Source of the DNA: Flavobacterium sp. HSC-61S13
Lineage (GTDB): Bacteria > Bacteroidota > Bacteroidia > Flavobacteriales > Flavobacteriaceae
DNA: 64,000 nucleotides
NCBI RefSeq assembly: GCF_024171535.1
Contig: NZ_JALJZV010000009.1
Span: 62,001 to 126,000 of the forward strand
Reading direction: 5' to 3'
Below the pieces are notes generated by a model, which did not search any database, had not been told where the DNA came from, and saw nothing but the letters and a program-made list of their open reading frames with translations. Positions 1 through 8,972 of this stretch are shown one piece after another. A program made the position numbers and the translations under genes. How positions within the stretch are numbered: position 1 is the stretch's first letter; every line of letters starts with the position of its first letter.

Positions 1-843
1 TATCGTTGCACGATCAGTCACAGACAAGTGATCCAAGCCCGATCCGAAAACTTCAACGAATTTACCAACCACTCCATAGTCACGCAGTAATTTAGTGATC
101 GTCAACACCATATCTGTAGCAGTAGAACCCTGCGGAATTTTTCCAGTCAACTTCAAGCCAACGACTTCCGGACAGGTAAAATAAATCGGTTGCCCCAACA
201 TGGCTGCCTCCGCTTCAATTCCTCCAACACCCCATGCGATAACACCAATCCCGTTGACCATAGGTGTATGTGAATCGGTTCCCACCAAAGTGTCTGGGAA
301 AGCCCAACCGTCTCTTTTGATGACACCCTGAGCTAAATACTCCAAATTGACCTGATGACAAATCCCCATACCAGGCGGTACTACGGTGAAATTATTCATG
401 CCTTGTTGCCCCCATTTCAGCAACTCATATCTTTCGGAATTTCGTTCATATTCTTTTTCAACATTCTTCTCATACGAATAATCCGTACCGAAGAAATCCA
501 CTTGAACGGAATGATCAATGACTAAATCAACTGGAATGGCAGGATTTATTTTATTCCCATCCTTACCCTTTCTAATAAACTCATCACGTAAAGAAGCCAT
601 ATCCACCACAGCAGGAACCCCAGTGAAATCTTGCATCAATACCCTTGCAGGTTTAAATGGGATATCTTTATCGGTACCCTTCGGATCCCAGTGAATTAAA
701 GTTTCTAAATGCTCATCCGTAACCACAAAACCATCGTGATTTCTCAATACATTTTCCAATAAAATCCGAATTGAAAAGGGCAATTTAGAAATCGGTTTCC
801 CCTCCTCTTGCAGTTTCCTCAAAGAAGCTATTTTGTAATCCAT
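1..843 (-). CDS. acnA: Aconitate hydratase, N-terminal part (runs off window)
   Basis: Aconitase interconverts citrate and isocitrate in the cytoplasmic TCA cycle, using a [4Fe-4S] cluster. The window holds the first 281 codons. The start is ATG at 841-843 (protein begins [16 protein letters not shown]). The conserved aconitase segments [32 protein letters not shown] and [14 protein letters not shown] are in order and intact. AcnA-type enzymes are about 900 residues long, so the cluster-binding cysteines and the swivel domain lie outside the window. The gene is separated from the next gene by about 240 bp and is not part of an operon visible here. Confidence 0.95.
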   Translation of the reverse strand, partial: MDYKIASLRKLQEEGKPISKLPFSIRILLENVLRNHDGFVVTDEHLETLIHWDPKGTDKDIPFKPARVLMQDFTGVPAVVDMASLRDEFIRKGKDGNKINPAIPVDLVIDHSVQVDFFGTDYSYEKNVEKEYERNSERYELLKWGQQGMNNFTVVPPGMGICHQVNLEYLAQGVIKRDGWAFPDTLVGTDSHTPMVNGIGVIAWGVGGIEAEAAMLGQPIYFTCPEVVGLKLTGKIPQGSTATDMVLTITKLLRDYGVVGKFVEVFGSGLDHLSVTDRATI

Positions 844-1082
844 AATTTGTTAGTTTTTTGTTCCCTCTAATTTACAAAACAAAGTCGATCAAGTCCTTAT
901 AATTTATAATTATTATTAAAAGCCTTATCAAAGACAGCCTTCATCTAAAAAAAACAAAAACAAACCCTCAAAAATCAAGTTTTACGCAATGCAAACAAAA
1001 AAAAAACAAAAATAACATCATCGTCTAATACAAGAAAATCCGTATTAAACTAAAAGCACAAGCGTTGAGTCTACTGTGAAAA

Positions 1083-1721
1083 TTATTTCACACCAAAAAG
1101 TACTTGCTGAATTTGGCTGTAATTAACCGACTCAAATTCTACGAGCTCTTTATTGTTTATCACCCATATCTTTTCACAATTCTGATAAAGAACATCAATT
1201 ATATGTGATGAGATGATGACAATACTTTCTTTTGCCTTTTCTTTCAAATCCTGAATCAAAGTATAATTGGATTCCAAGTCCAATCCATTAAAGGGTTCAT
1301 CTAATAAATAAACGGAGTATTGGCGTTGAAAAACAGCATTGAGATAGACCTTTTTTCGCATTCCCGTAGAAAAACCTTTAATCAACTTATCCTTAGGTAG
1401 TTCGAATAGATATTCTCTAAACGGGCTTTTAACATCCAATAAGTTTGCATAAAAATCATAAAACTCCACTGCCGTTAATTCCTCATAGATTGAAGGCTCG
1501 GAAGGACACCAAGCAATATTTTGTAAATTGGTGTTTTCGGCGTTGAACTGGCATTGTCCCTTGTATTTCTCTAAACCCAAAACACAACGAAATAAGGTCG
1601 TCTTCCCTTGTCCATTTTTTCCAACAAGTCCATAAATCCCCGGTTTATCAACACTTAGGCAAACGTTATTCAGTATAATTTCAGTACCGTATTTCTTTTC
1701 TATGATATCAATATTCAACAT
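1083..1721 (-). CDS. ABC transporter ATP-binding protein
   Basis: This is an ABC-type ATPase of 212 residues, the size of a single nucleotide-binding domain. Visible motifs are Walker A GKNGQGKTT (about residues 34-42), a degenerate signature FSTGMRKK (about 117), Walker B VYLLDEPFNGLD (about 136) and the switch histidine in SSHI. It overlaps the downstream reading direction partner at 1708-2616 by 14 bp, so the two are co-transcribed, with the membrane protein first. The substrate cannot be read from the sequence. ABC-2-like export of a lipid or peptide is one possibility. Confidence 0.88.
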   Translation of the reverse strand: MLNIDIIEKKYGTEIILNNVCLSVDKPGIYGLVGKNGQGKTTLFRCVLGLEKYKGQCQFNAENTNLQNIAWCPSEPSIYEELTAVEFYDFYANLLDVKSPFREYLFELPKDKLIKGFSTGMRKKVYLNAVFQRQYSVYLLDEPFNGLDLESNYTLIQDLKEKAKESIVIISSHIIDVLYQNCEKIWVINNKELVEFESVNYSQIQQVLFGVK

Positions 1722-2616
1722 ACTTAATTGTATTTATATGATTAATCGCTTTTTTATATAAAAAAGGAAAAGCAAGTAACGGTATACCATAAAACGTCAC
1801 ACTCAATCCCATATAAAAAACAAAAAACAGTTGTTGTAGTAAGGCATTCTTAAAGAAAACATACCTCAAGACCACATTGACTACAGCAGCAATAACAGGT
1901 AAAATCGCAAAAGTTAACAAACTCCACTTTTGAAAAAAGATCAACACAATACCAATAGGTATGACCAGAAAAAAGGCATTGAGTGCATTTATGCGCCATT
2001 GTTGGCGTAAATAACTCGAAGCATCTATTTGCAAACGTTTGATCTCTTCCTCTCTTTCTTTTTCAAAAGCGGGCATACTAGTAATTACAGCCAAAAACAA
2101 GATCAAACCCAAAAAAAGATTGTCGTTTTGATATTGAATAGCTAGATAACCGATCGCCAAACTCAAGGGCAAAGCAACGGCTAATTTATATTTTCGAAAC
2201 AAAATCGTCCAAAAGGGCTCAGCCAAGGAGAATGGATAGTGTATTAACTTAAAATGCCATTTGGGCAGACTGATAAATCCATAAATAAAAAGAGGTAAAA
2301 CCACCAGTACTTCCCAGTCCAATTTTAAGACCAAAACGATCACAAAGGGTGAAAGCCACAAGAGATATTCCGCAAGAAGTAAAATTTTATAGTTCTTTCT
2401 CAATCTAAGCAATTCTATGTCCTTCCTATTCCAATGATACATCACAGCCTCCAATACAAAAACAGCACTGTAAAACCTAAGTCGTTCATAGTTGTAGAAG
2501 AGCACTCCCGCTATAAGGAAATAGGCTACTATCAATAATATTATCGCAATGTAATCCCCCTTAGAAAAGAGTTTTCTAAACCGTATGGTCATTAAGTAAG
2601 ATAAGCTTTTAACCAT
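1708..2616 (-). CDS. ABC transporter membrane subunit (putative)
   Basis: This protein of 302 residues is highly hydrophobic, with about six to eight likely membrane segments grouped at both ends and a charged loop in the middle (EKEREEEIKRL, about residue 185). It has no signal peptide and no recognisable family motif. Its role is inferred from its position directly before, and overlapping, the ATPase gene. Together they would form a small two-component ABC transporter in the inner membrane. Confidence 0.7.
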   Translation of the reverse strand: MVKSLSYLMTIRFRKLFSKGDYIAIILLIVAYFLIAGVLFYNYERLRFYSAVFVLEAVMYHWNRKDIELLRLRKNYKILLLAEYLLWLSPFVIVLVLKLDWEVLVVLPLFIYGFISLPKWHFKLIHYPFSLAEPFWTILFRKYKLAVALPLSLAIGYLAIQYQNDNLFLGLILFLAVITSMPAFEKEREEEIKRLQIDASSYLRQQWRINALNAFFLVIPIGIVLIFFQKWSLLTFAILPVIAAVVNVVLRYVFFKNALLQQLFFVFYMGLSVTFYGIPLLAFPFLYKKAINHINTIKYVEY

Positions 2617-2791
2617 AATTGAATTAGATAGTAACTTGACAATTGGAGCAGCTAGCGTAGCCGAAGATAGCGTTTTCCATTACATCTTTATGCCATCAAA
2701 AAACAAATAGTCCTAAATCTTTTCAAATTCAAAAAGAAAATTGGATGGTTTAATCTATTCGTAGCTTGGTATAATATTGAAACTTTTACTT

Positions 2792-3165
2792 TTAAACTGA
2801 TCTAAGGACACTGAGCAAATCAGTATTTTTTTTAATTATTGATGCGATCATTACTGATCTTTTTTGAAGAAAAGAATAGTTTTGAAAAGAATAAGGCTCC
2901 TGAATTTCTAAAGTGTGCATCAATTTTAATGAGTCCAGATAGGCTGTTGTATTATACTTTGAGGCTTTAAAAGCTTCTTTAAGCTCGTTGTCCGGATAGT
3001 GATCAGCGAGTTTTTTGGACAAAATGATAGCTTGCAAAGAGCTTGGAGTATTTAATCTGAATTTCAGGAGAAGCCTGTGCTACAGCCGATTTTTCGGCAA
3101 AAAACAGCATCAAAATCAATCGGAATTATTGACAACAACAGCAAGAACTTTCTTTTTAGATGCAT
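2792..3165 (-). pseudogene. Frameshifted small exported-protein gene (remnant)
   Basis: Reading on the minus strand from the ATG at 3163-3165 gives a signal-peptide-like start (MHLKRKFLLLLSIIPI). A shift of frame then continues it as LMLFFAEKSAVAQASPEIQI, and a second shift near 3040 leads into an open stretch of about 80 codons ending at 2792 (…SVMIASIIKKNTDLLSVLRSV). The last frame has only a TTG near its beginning. The simplest reading is one gene for a small exported protein broken by two indels. Sequencing errors or an independent small gene in the last frame are alternatives. No family is recognised. Confidence 0.4.
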
Positions 3166-3279
3166 AATTACCTACCGTAGGTGATTTTACCTTTTTATAT
3201 CGGCATATCAAGTTTGATATCTTTAAAAAAACACTATAAAACCCTCTATCTGTATTGGTAAGAAGGAAAACGCTTCAAA

Positions 3280-4122
3280 TTACTTACAAAGCTTTTGTAG
3301 ATCTTCAAAATCTTTATCTGCCCTAAAATGTTGGTGTTTTTCTACTCCCAATTTAATACCCGTTTCGAAATCCTGACATGCTCTTACTTTGTCTCCCATT
3401 TTCATATATAACTCCGCTCTATTAATAAAAGCAATAGCATAATCTCCCTTCAGTTCAATGGACTTATTTGCATCGATTAATGCTTTATCATAATCTTTTA
3501 TGTCTTGATAAAGACTCGCTCGATTGTTATAGAGTATATAACTATTTGGATTATCTGGAAATTCTTCTAAGAGAATCTCATAGTCGGCGAGAGCTTCCTC
3601 ATAAAGCTTTAATTTTTTCTTTAATCCTATTAAATTACCCAGTGATTTAAAATCCTTGGGATCCCTTTTTAGTTGTTCTTCAAGATCTTTTTTTGCATCC
3701 TCATATTTATCCAACATAATAAATGCATATCCTCTATCAAAAAAGATAGAAGGATAACTTGGATTTTGATTAATAATCATCCCATAATCTCTTATTGCAT
3801 TGTCAAAATCTTTTGCATCCATATAGGTATTCGCTCGAGAATACAACACATCTATACTCCCCCCCTTTTCTAGTGAAGCCGTAAAATCGCTAATCGCCTG
3901 CTCATAGTTTTTTTGTAGTCTGTTGACTTGTCCTCTGTTGGAATAAGCCGCTACAAAATCTGGATCCGCTTTTATTGCCTGATCAAAAGATTTTATAGCT
4001 TTTTCAAACTGCTTGTTTTTCGCGAATTCAATCCCTTTATTATTGAAATCAACCGGTTTCCCTTGAGCTAATCCAGTCAGCTTGAAAACTAAAACAAACA
4101 ACAACAAAACCGCATTCTTCAT
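3280..4122 (-). CDS. Exported tetratricopeptide-repeat protein
   Basis: I place the start at the ATG at 4120-4122 because it begins a good signal peptide (MKNAVLLLFVLVFKLTGLAQG). The frame is open for 47 more codons upstream, but that part is unlike a leader and reaches into a dispersed repeat. The mature part is about six TPR units, for example AYSNRGQVNRLQKNYEQAI and AFINRAELYMKMGDKVRAC, a fold that binds peptides or partner proteins. It is likely periplasmic. A CAAATATA (minus-strand TATATTTG) -7-like box lies at 4190-4197, but the nearest -33 TTG is spaced only 15 nt away. No specific partner is evident. Confidence 0.8.
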   Translation of the reverse strand: MKNAVLLLFVLVFKLTGLAQGKPVDFNNKGIEFAKNKQFEKAIKSFDQAIKADPDFVAAYSNRGQVNRLQKNYEQAISDFTASLEKGGSIDVLYSRANTYMDAKDFDNAIRDYGMIINQNPSYPSIFFDRGYAFIMLDKYEDAKKDLEEQLKRDPKDFKSLGNLIGLKKKLKLYEEALADYEILLEEFPDNPNSYILYNNRASLYQDIKDYDKALIDANKSIELKGDYAIAFINRAELYMKMGDKVRACQDFETGIKLGVEKHQHFRADKDFEDLQKLCK

Positions 4123-4210
4123 AATTTTATATTTATAATAAACAGTACCAAAAACCGTGGCTATATTGAGTAAACACCACTTATACCTGCAAATATACTT
4201 TTTATTATTT

Positions 4211-4292
4211 AACAAAAAGAAAGACCACGGGCTAGCGCCCTCCTTGATATGTTTCTCCTCCACTTATGAAATTAAAATTGCAACGTGATCTC
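4211..4292 (+). repeat. R1 dispersed repeat, single diverged copy
   Basis: It shares the R1 core found in tandem at 13462-14050: a stretch like AAAGACCACGGGCTAGCGCCCT, then TTTCTCCTCCACTTATGAAA and GCAACGTGATC. The hairpin GGGC / GCCC is kept, but the flanking T-run is eroded. Confidence 0.7.
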
Positions 4293-4490
4293 CCATCGTT
4301 GATTGCAGTATCATACTGTTAGACATAACGCGTTTTTTCTATTGCAATAAAGGAAAGTTTAGTACCGCAGTAAAATGTCTTTACAATGTTTAAAGTAAGA
4401 AGATTTTTGAAGCGAGCGCGAAACCAGCCCCTAAGTAGAGAGGTGAAATATAGCTATTTTAACTATTGAATTGAAGAGTCGTAGCCACAC

Positions 4491-4535
4491 CAAAGGATTT
4501 ACGGTGTCGAATTTCATTTCGTGCAGCAGCGGGGC
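4491..4535 (+). repeat. R2 dispersed repeat, terminal fragment
   Basis: The segment CCAAAGGATTTACGGTGTCG followed by AATTTCATTTCGTGCAGCAG and CGGGG matches the distal end of the longer R2 copies at 6868 and 10119. Confidence 0.6.
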
Positions 4536-4584
4536 TATTAGCCTTAGTTTTAATTAAAAAACTCTTTATATCAGTCGAATTGGT

Positions 4585-5604
4585 TTAAGGTAAATATTTA
4601 TTTAAACTCAAATCCATATAATACGATTTGTTTCCATCTTCTACCAAGAAATAAATCGATGCTTTGCTGCCATCAGCTATATTGTCTCGATCTAATTGTT
4701 CGTAGCTGGTATAATCTAAATCTCTAATTTTTAATTTGGATTGTGGTTTTATAATCCACTCTAATTTATCTACATCAAAAATACCGTGAGTAGTCCATTT
4801 GTCATCGTGATTGTGATTGTACTTAAAAATATTACCAGAGCTGTTTAACCAACCTAAAAGCTCATTTTCAAATTTTACCTTCCCATTAAAACTAACTAAA
4901 GATCCTTTTAAACCACGACAAAGCCCGATCGAAAACCAAATATCATCCGTTTCTTCTTTAATTTTAAGAATACATTTTACATTAAAATTAAACTGAGGTA
5001 AAGCATTTCCCTCCGTATCAATTATTCCACCAAAATATTCATCATCACCTGTTTTCTTAGTCGCTATAGCATAATCTTTCCCTTTGAATTTAAAAGGGCT
5101 TACATTAAATTCATGCTGACCCTGAGCATAGTATAGATCCGAATAAGCTAATAACTTTCCATTATCATCTACTTTAAAACCTTTGTATCCGTCTCTAGAA
5201 TCTAACACGTCTATTTTTGGTTGATCTATACCTTCCATAGTAAGTAGACCGTAATCTCTATTAATCTTTATCACATTAACCTGTTGTGTTTTAGTGTTAA
5301 TGCTATATTCATAATCCTCTTTGTAAAAACCTTTAATATTAGGTTTTGCAAGTGTTACTTCTTTCAGATTAGCAGTAGGTTTTAAGATTCGTTTTTTATT
5401 CTTTGCGTTAACAAAACCCGTTTTATCTTTCACTTTATAAGGTAAGATATTTTGATAATCATCAACTTCTAAGTTTTGGTAAAGCGACTGAATTTCTTTA
5501 ATAATCGTTTCGATTTCATTGGACTCTTGAGCAAATAATGGCATTGAAAAAAACATCATTATGAGTCCGAAAATTATTGATTTAGCTTGTGTCATTTTAT
5601 TCAT
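4585..5604 (-). CDS. Secreted protein of unknown function (cassette-like gene)
   Basis: The protein of 339 residues has a clear signal peptide (…IIFGLIMMFFSMPLFAQES), so it is exported. The rest consists of short strand-rich units such as KTGFVNAKNKKRI, GYKGFKVDDNGKL, FGGIIDTEGNALP and HGIFDVDKLEWII. They loosely recall WG-type repeats, but the match is weak and I do not assign a family. A second in-frame Met at residue 4 is equally possible as start. It stands alone between palindromic attC-like elements, like its neighbours. Confidence 0.65.
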   Translation of the reverse strand: MNKMTQAKSIIFGLIMMFFSMPLFAQESNEIETIIKEIQSLYQNLEVDDYQNILPYKVKDKTGFVNAKNKKRILKPTANLKEVTLAKPNIKGFYKEDYEYSINTKTQQVNVIKINRDYGLLTMEGIDQPKIDVLDSRDGYKGFKVDDNGKLLAYSDLYYAQGQHEFNVSPFKFKGKDYAIATKKTGDDEYFGGIIDTEGNALPQFNFNVKCILKIKEETDDIWFSIGLCRGLKGSLVSFNGKVKFENELLGWLNSSGNIFKYNHNHDDKWTTHGIFDVDKLEWIIKPQSKLKIRDLDYTSYEQLDRDNIADGSKASIYFLVEDGNKSYYMDLSLNKYLP

Positions 5605-5640
5605 TATGGAAAATTCTTTATAATCAGTTTTTTTTAAAAT

Positions 5641-5736
5641 TACGGCTAAGGCTTCAGGGATGGCAAAGCAGCGGAAAACAAAGCGAGCCTGTAAAATTAA
5701 GCAGTCCCTTTAGCAAAACCCATGTTAACAGCAGTT
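5641..5736 (-). other. attC-like palindromic element 1
   Basis: It lies between the stop of the LRR gene and the next gene. Read on the plus strand it begins ACGGCTAAGGCTTCAGGGA and ends TAGCAAAACCCATGTTAAC. Both ends recur at other gene boundaries here. The inner arms CATCCCTGAAGC and GCTAAAGGGACTG (minus strand) can pair with two mismatches. Size (96 bp), imperfect pairing, conserved ends and variable centre fit an integron-type attC site. Confidence 0.5.
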
Positions 5737-6697
5737 ATTTTTTCAGAATATGGTCTTTGTTTTTTTCGTTGAAAATTGTATTAAGTTTTTCAATTCTGGC
5801 TTTATTGTAGTCCATAAATCTAAAATCAAGCGTTTTTAAAGTGTCTATTTCCGCAAGAAAGTAAAATTGCTCTGCCTTTAATTTGGTATTAATTTCATTA
5901 AGCTGCAATTCTTCTAATTTTGATAAAGACATGAGAACTTCCGGATTTTCCCAAACTTTCATATTGGAAAGTTCCAATTTTTTTAGGTTTTTAAGTCCAA
6001 TTAAATTGGGTAGTATTTTTACTTTTGATGCGTCTAGTTTTAAGGTATTTAAGTTTTCTAATTCTGCTATACTATCTACATTTTCCAACATCTTTATCGA
6101 AGTGATACTAAGATCGGTCAAGGACGGCTTGTTAAACCAGCTGAAATCATTAGATGTCATACAATGGTCAATACTAAGTTTTTCTATCTTGTTCAAAGAT
6201 TTTAAAAAGCTAAAGGAGTTCGTTGTTGCGGACAGATAGATCGTTGTCAATTCGCTAGAAGTGGACAAGGGTTCTAGAGCAACAAAACTTCCAGTCAGAC
6301 TGATGTTAGTTAATAAACTGAGTTTCTCCACAAAAGAAATATCAAGCTTTTTATTTGGTTCCAATTGCAAATTGGTCAGTTGCGTCATTTCAGAAACCGG
6401 CTGTAATGTGGTATTGTTGAACCCACTAAAATGCAGTTTTCGGACATGCCTCATTTTTGTTAGTAAAGCCAACTCCTCAACGGTTATCATGCTCTTATCA
6501 GAAACGCTCCAAACGTGAAAAATCAAATCCGGTCTTAGCTTAAACACCCCTTCATCTAATTCTTTTAGTACGGATATTTTTTCGGCCCCAAAGGCAAAAG
6601 TTACAGCAGCATGAGGTCGTAATATCTCGACAGCCTCTTCCATTTTAGCTTTTGTCCATGGAACGCCGTCCATGGAATGTATCCATTTTTCTGTCAT
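5735..6697 (-). CDS. Leucine-rich-repeat protein (cassette-like gene)
   Basis: About ten LRR-like units follow one another, for example LTNLQLEPNKKLDISFVEKL, LTTIYLSATTNSFSFLKSLN, LKKLELSNMKVWENPEVLM and LEELQLNEINTKL, giving a protein-binding solenoid. I start it at the ATG at 6695-6697 (MTEKWIHSMDGVPWTKAKM). The frame is open 15 codons further up, but those codons fall inside the palindromic element upstream. There is no signal peptide, so it is probably cytoplasmic. Its stop lies at the edge of attC-like element 1. The partner is unknown. Confidence 0.75.
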   Translation of the reverse strand: MTEKWIHSMDGVPWTKAKMEEAVEILRPHAAVTFAFGAEKISVLKELDEGVFKLRPDLIFHVWSVSDKSMITVEELALLTKMRHVRKLHFSGFNNTTLQPVSEMTQLTNLQLEPNKKLDISFVEKLSLLTNISLTGSFVALEPLSTSSELTTIYLSATTNSFSFLKSLNKIEKLSIDHCMTSNDFSWFNKPSLTDLSITSIKMLENVDSIAELENLNTLKLDASKVKILPNLIGLKNLKKLELSNMKVWENPEVLMSLSKLEELQLNEINTKLKAEQFYFLAEIDTLKTLDFRFMDYNKARIEKLNTIFNEKNKDHILKK

Positions 6698-6731
6698 AAA
6701 GAGTAGTGCTGTGATTGTAGGTAATGAGCTG

Positions 6732-6790
6732 CGGCTAGGCAAAGGCAGGGTTTTGAAAGCGAAAACTTCATCCTTTTACTAGCAGTAGCC
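6732..6790 (-). other. attC-like palindromic element 2
   Basis: On the plus strand GCTAGGCAAAGG and CCTTTTACTAGC form a stem with two mismatches, and GTTTTG / CGAAAAC extends it towards a short loop. Its end CGGCTAGGCAAAGG matches the ends of the elements at 5641 (CGGCTAAGGCTTCAGG) and 8024 (GGCCTAGGCGAAGG). It sits directly upstream of the LRR gene. Confidence 0.5.
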
Positions 6791-6867
6791 AAAACGAATT
6801 TACAGGGGTTAAATTTAAGAAAAAAACGAATACAAATCGTTTTTGGCGAAATAGTAAGGTAGACCCT

Positions 6868-7043
6868 ACGCTACCGAGCGAGTCCGCTCGCGTCGCCTGT
6901 ATTATTTCAACAACGCTCCATCATATTGGTTTGTTTGCTTGTATAAAGAGTTTTTTTCTAAATATAAAAAAGGAATAAGTATTTTGACTAAACCAAAAGA
7001 AAGGATCGACTCTGTCGAATTTCATTTCGTGCGGTAGCGGGGC
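6868..7043 (+). repeat. R2 dispersed repeat, copy 1
   Basis: This segment of about 175 bp aligns along its length with 10119-10354. Shared landmarks are ACGCTAC, a hairpin GAGCGAGTCCGCTCG, CTCCATCATATTG, CTTGTATAAA, CCAAAAGAAAGGAT and the terminal TCGAATTTCATTTCGTGCGG followed by TAGCGGGG. It has no open reading frame. It interrupts the half attC-like site after the gene at 7091-7975. Confidence 0.75.
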
Positions 7044-7055
7044 AGTTTCGCCCCA

Positions 7056-7081
7056 CTATTGCAAAACCCTTGGTACCTACA
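7056..7081 (-). other. Half attC-like site
   Basis: ATTGCAAAACCCTTGGTACC directly follows the stop of the gene at 7091-7975. It resembles the gene-proximal ends of the other elements (TAGCAAAACCCATGTTAAC, TTGCAAACCCCATGTTAGG, TTGCAATACCTTGTTAACC). The other arm is missing and an R2 repeat stands in its place. Confidence 0.4.
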
Positions 7082-7090
7082 GTGTTTGCG

Positions 7091-7975
7091 TTACATTCCA
7101 ATGGTCAGATATTTCATCTTTAAATTTATGTCAGTCGCTATTTTTAATAAATATTCATTTAATGTTATCAAATGCTCAATCTCATCTGATTGTACGGAAA
7201 GTAGAGAGCTCTCAGTATCAAATCGCAGATGTTTTAGAAGGCTTTTATCATTATCCGCCAAGAATAAATTTATTGATTTTTCTATATCGTAAGCATTTAT
7301 CTCCACTTCATTTTCTAATTCCGCTTTGTTAAGAAAAAAGTTGAAATCGTTAAGTAAGTATGTAAATTCCGTGTTGTTCGACTTAAAATAGGTTGGATTG
7401 AAAATAATTGACTTTTGATTATCAGTGGCATCAGAATTGATGAGCTTCTCCTGACCTCCATTATCCAATTTTTCGAGACAATCGTGTATGTAATTATGCA
7501 GAGCATTTCCTAATTTTCCTTTATATATTTCTTCTGCTAATTTTTCATATCTATCTTTTAGTTCTTCATTTTTAATTGTTAGTGTAATTTCTCTTTGATA
7601 ATATCTTTCTTTCCAACGGTATTCAGGATAATCTTTTCCTTTTGATATAATTATTTCAAGGTCTTTTGATAAATTTTGTTTGAATTCTTCTCTTATTTCT
7701 TCGGGTATTTTTTTTTGTATCCTTTCAAAATATTTTAGTAAAATTTCTTTCCATTCCTCTGCTTCTTTTTGAATTATTGGAATGTCAAAGTTATTAGAAT
7801 GTACACTAAGTAAACTTAAAGCGTGTATGTCGCCAAAAATAGAAGTGTTAACTTTTCTCAAATTTTTATAAAACCCAATGGCTTCTCTAATCTGTTTGAC
7901 AGAATAATTCATCGCACCATAAAAACCCATTGCTGAAAAGTCATTTTTATGTATTTCGGAAGTTGTCACTTTCAT
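7091..7975 (-). CDS. Unknown helical protein (cassette-like gene)
   Basis: The protein has 294 residues, is charged and mainly helical by composition, with no signal peptide, membrane segment or recognised motif. Helix-rich stretches include EEWKEILLKYFERIQKKIPE and DRYEKLAEEIYKGKLGNALH. The ATG at 7973-7975 follows the palindrome at 8024-8211. Codon use is very AT-rich, more so than in the pigment cluster, which fits an acquired gene. Confidence 0.6.
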   Translation of the reverse strand: MKVTTSEIHKNDFSAMGFYGAMNYSVKQIREAIGFYKNLRKVNTSIFGDIHALSLLSVHSNNFDIPIIQKEAEEWKEILLKYFERIQKKIPEEIREEFKQNLSKDLEIIISKGKDYPEYRWKERYYQREITLTIKNEELKDRYEKLAEEIYKGKLGNALHNYIHDCLEKLDNGGQEKLINSDATDNQKSIIFNPTYFKSNNTEFTYLLNDFNFFLNKAELENEVEINAYDIEKSINLFLADNDKSLLKHLRFDTESSLLSVQSDEIEHLITLNEYLLKIATDINLKMKYLTIGM

Positions 7976-8023
7976 ATATTGTATTTTGTAGATTTTTTTT
8001 TAAAAATTCCGGGAAAAGTTTCA

Positions 8024-8211
8024 GGCCTAGGCGAAGGACCGGATTAGAAAGACGAAACTTTCAACTTTGCATTACCGTTAGCAAAACCATTTTTCTATTT
8101 GCTAATTTAAACTTTTAAAGCAAATGAAAAATGGTTTTTGCGGATAGAAAACAGAGAGGTTGAAATTAGCACTTAACCCGATCTTTTGCAAACCCCATGT
8201 TAGGCGTAGTT
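8024..8211 (-). other. attC-like palindromic element 3
   Basis: This is the largest element, 188 bp. Inner arms GCAAAACCATTTTTCTATTT and AAATGAAAAATGGTTTTTGC pair almost fully, and GAAACTTTCAAC / GTTGAAATTAGC extend the stem outwards. The ends are GGCCTAGGCGAAGG and TTGCAAACCCCATGTTAGG followed by CGTAGTT. The minus-strand GCCTAAC at the end fits the integron box RYYYAAC. It fills the whole gap between two genes. Confidence 0.55.
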
Positions 8212-8215
8212 ATAA

Positions 8216-8935
8216 TTACTTAAATCTTATAATTTCATCTCCACATATAATTGCACCATCTCTGATTTGTTTCAGTTCATCAAGATTTTGATAATATTTT
8301 CCATTATTGTTAAATATTTTTTTGATGATTTTAGTTGTAATTAATTCTAAAATATTTTCAATTTGATCATCAAATTCTTTTAGAATTTCTATTAGGTCAT
8401 ATTTTTCAAAATGATTTTGATTTCTTAAAAGCGTAATGCTATCTGAATCTAAATCAGGTCTTGAAATTTCATAGACATCAAATTTATGTTCAGAATCTTC
8501 TTTGGCAAGAGAATAGTTCGATGGATGAGCGGCTATCTTATTTCTTAAAATAATTATTGCACAATTATTTAGTGGCTTTGATATAAGTTTTGAATTAGGA
8601 ACTTTGAAAATTTCAACAAGATTGTCTATTGCTATTTTTTGCTGATAAACAGAGTTTAACAATCCATACAAGCATAAATATCTTTCTCCAGTATCTTTAT
8701 GTCTATAAGGTCCTTGTAATTGAAATTTTATGAAAGAAGCTTTTGCGAGTTCAGTGTCATCCAAAACATAATATGAATTTAACATTATATTCCAACCAAA
8801 TTTGTTTTCAAAACCATAATAATTTTTGACGTCATCTCGAAAAGTTTCTTCACATGTATCCGCCTCCCATTTCATTGAGAAATCACTTAATATACCTTTT
8901 TGGATATCGATGAATTTTTCTATTACACTTCGCAT
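8216..8935 (-). CDS. HEPN-like protein (cassette-like gene)
   Basis: The protein of 239 residues is helical and carries RNKIAAH at about residue 131, matching the R-x(4-6)-H motif of HEPN-type ribonuclease or nucleotide-binding domains, next to hydrophobic helices (NNCAIIILRNKIAAHPSNYS). HEPN proteins often serve in toxin-antitoxin or phage-defence systems. The assignment rests on this motif and general helicity only, so it is tentative. The gene lies between attC-like element 3 and a short site at 8943. Confidence 0.5.
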   Translation of the reverse strand: MRSVIEKFIDIQKGILSDFSMKWEADTCEETFRDDVKNYYGFENKFGWNIMLNSYYVLDDTELAKASFIKFQLQGPYRHKDTGERYLCLYGLLNSVYQQKIAIDNLVEIFKVPNSKLISKPLNNCAIIILRNKIAAHPSNYSLAKEDSEHKFDVYEISRPDLDSDSITLLRNQNHFEKYDLIEILKEFDDQIENILELITTKIIKKIFNNNGKYYQNLDELKQIRDGAIICGDEIIRFK

Positions 8936-8942
8936 GATAATT

Positions 8943-8966
8943 ACGCCTAGACCTTGTTATATACCG
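8943..8966 (-). other. Short attC-like junction
   Basis: ACGCCTAGACCTTGTTATA combines the two end motifs (CGCCTAG and CCTTGTTA) without a central hairpin. It is the only sequence of note in the 37 bp between the two flanking genes and may be a collapsed site. Confidence 0.35.
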
Positions 8967-8972
8967 TTTTTG

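Larger units (their letters stand above)
4123..4584. other. Gene-free stretch with repeat copies and a half attC-like site
   Basis: These 460 bp hold no credible gene. They contain the leader of the TPR gene, a diverged R1 repeat (4211-4292), a short piece of R2 (4491-4535) and, at 4316-4348, a segment whose minus-strand reading TGCAATAGAAAAAACGCG followed by GTTATGTC resembles the end of the attC-like palindrome at 11131-11257. It may be what is left of the recombination site downstream of the secreted-protein cassette at 4585-5604. Confidence 0.45.
6698..7090. other. Gene-free stretch with palindrome, R2 copy and half site
   Basis: There is no coding region. From left to right it holds the attC-like hairpin at 6732-6790, AT-rich sequence, an R2 copy (6868-7043) and the half site at 7056-7081 that follows the stop of the next gene. 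Confidence 0.6.
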
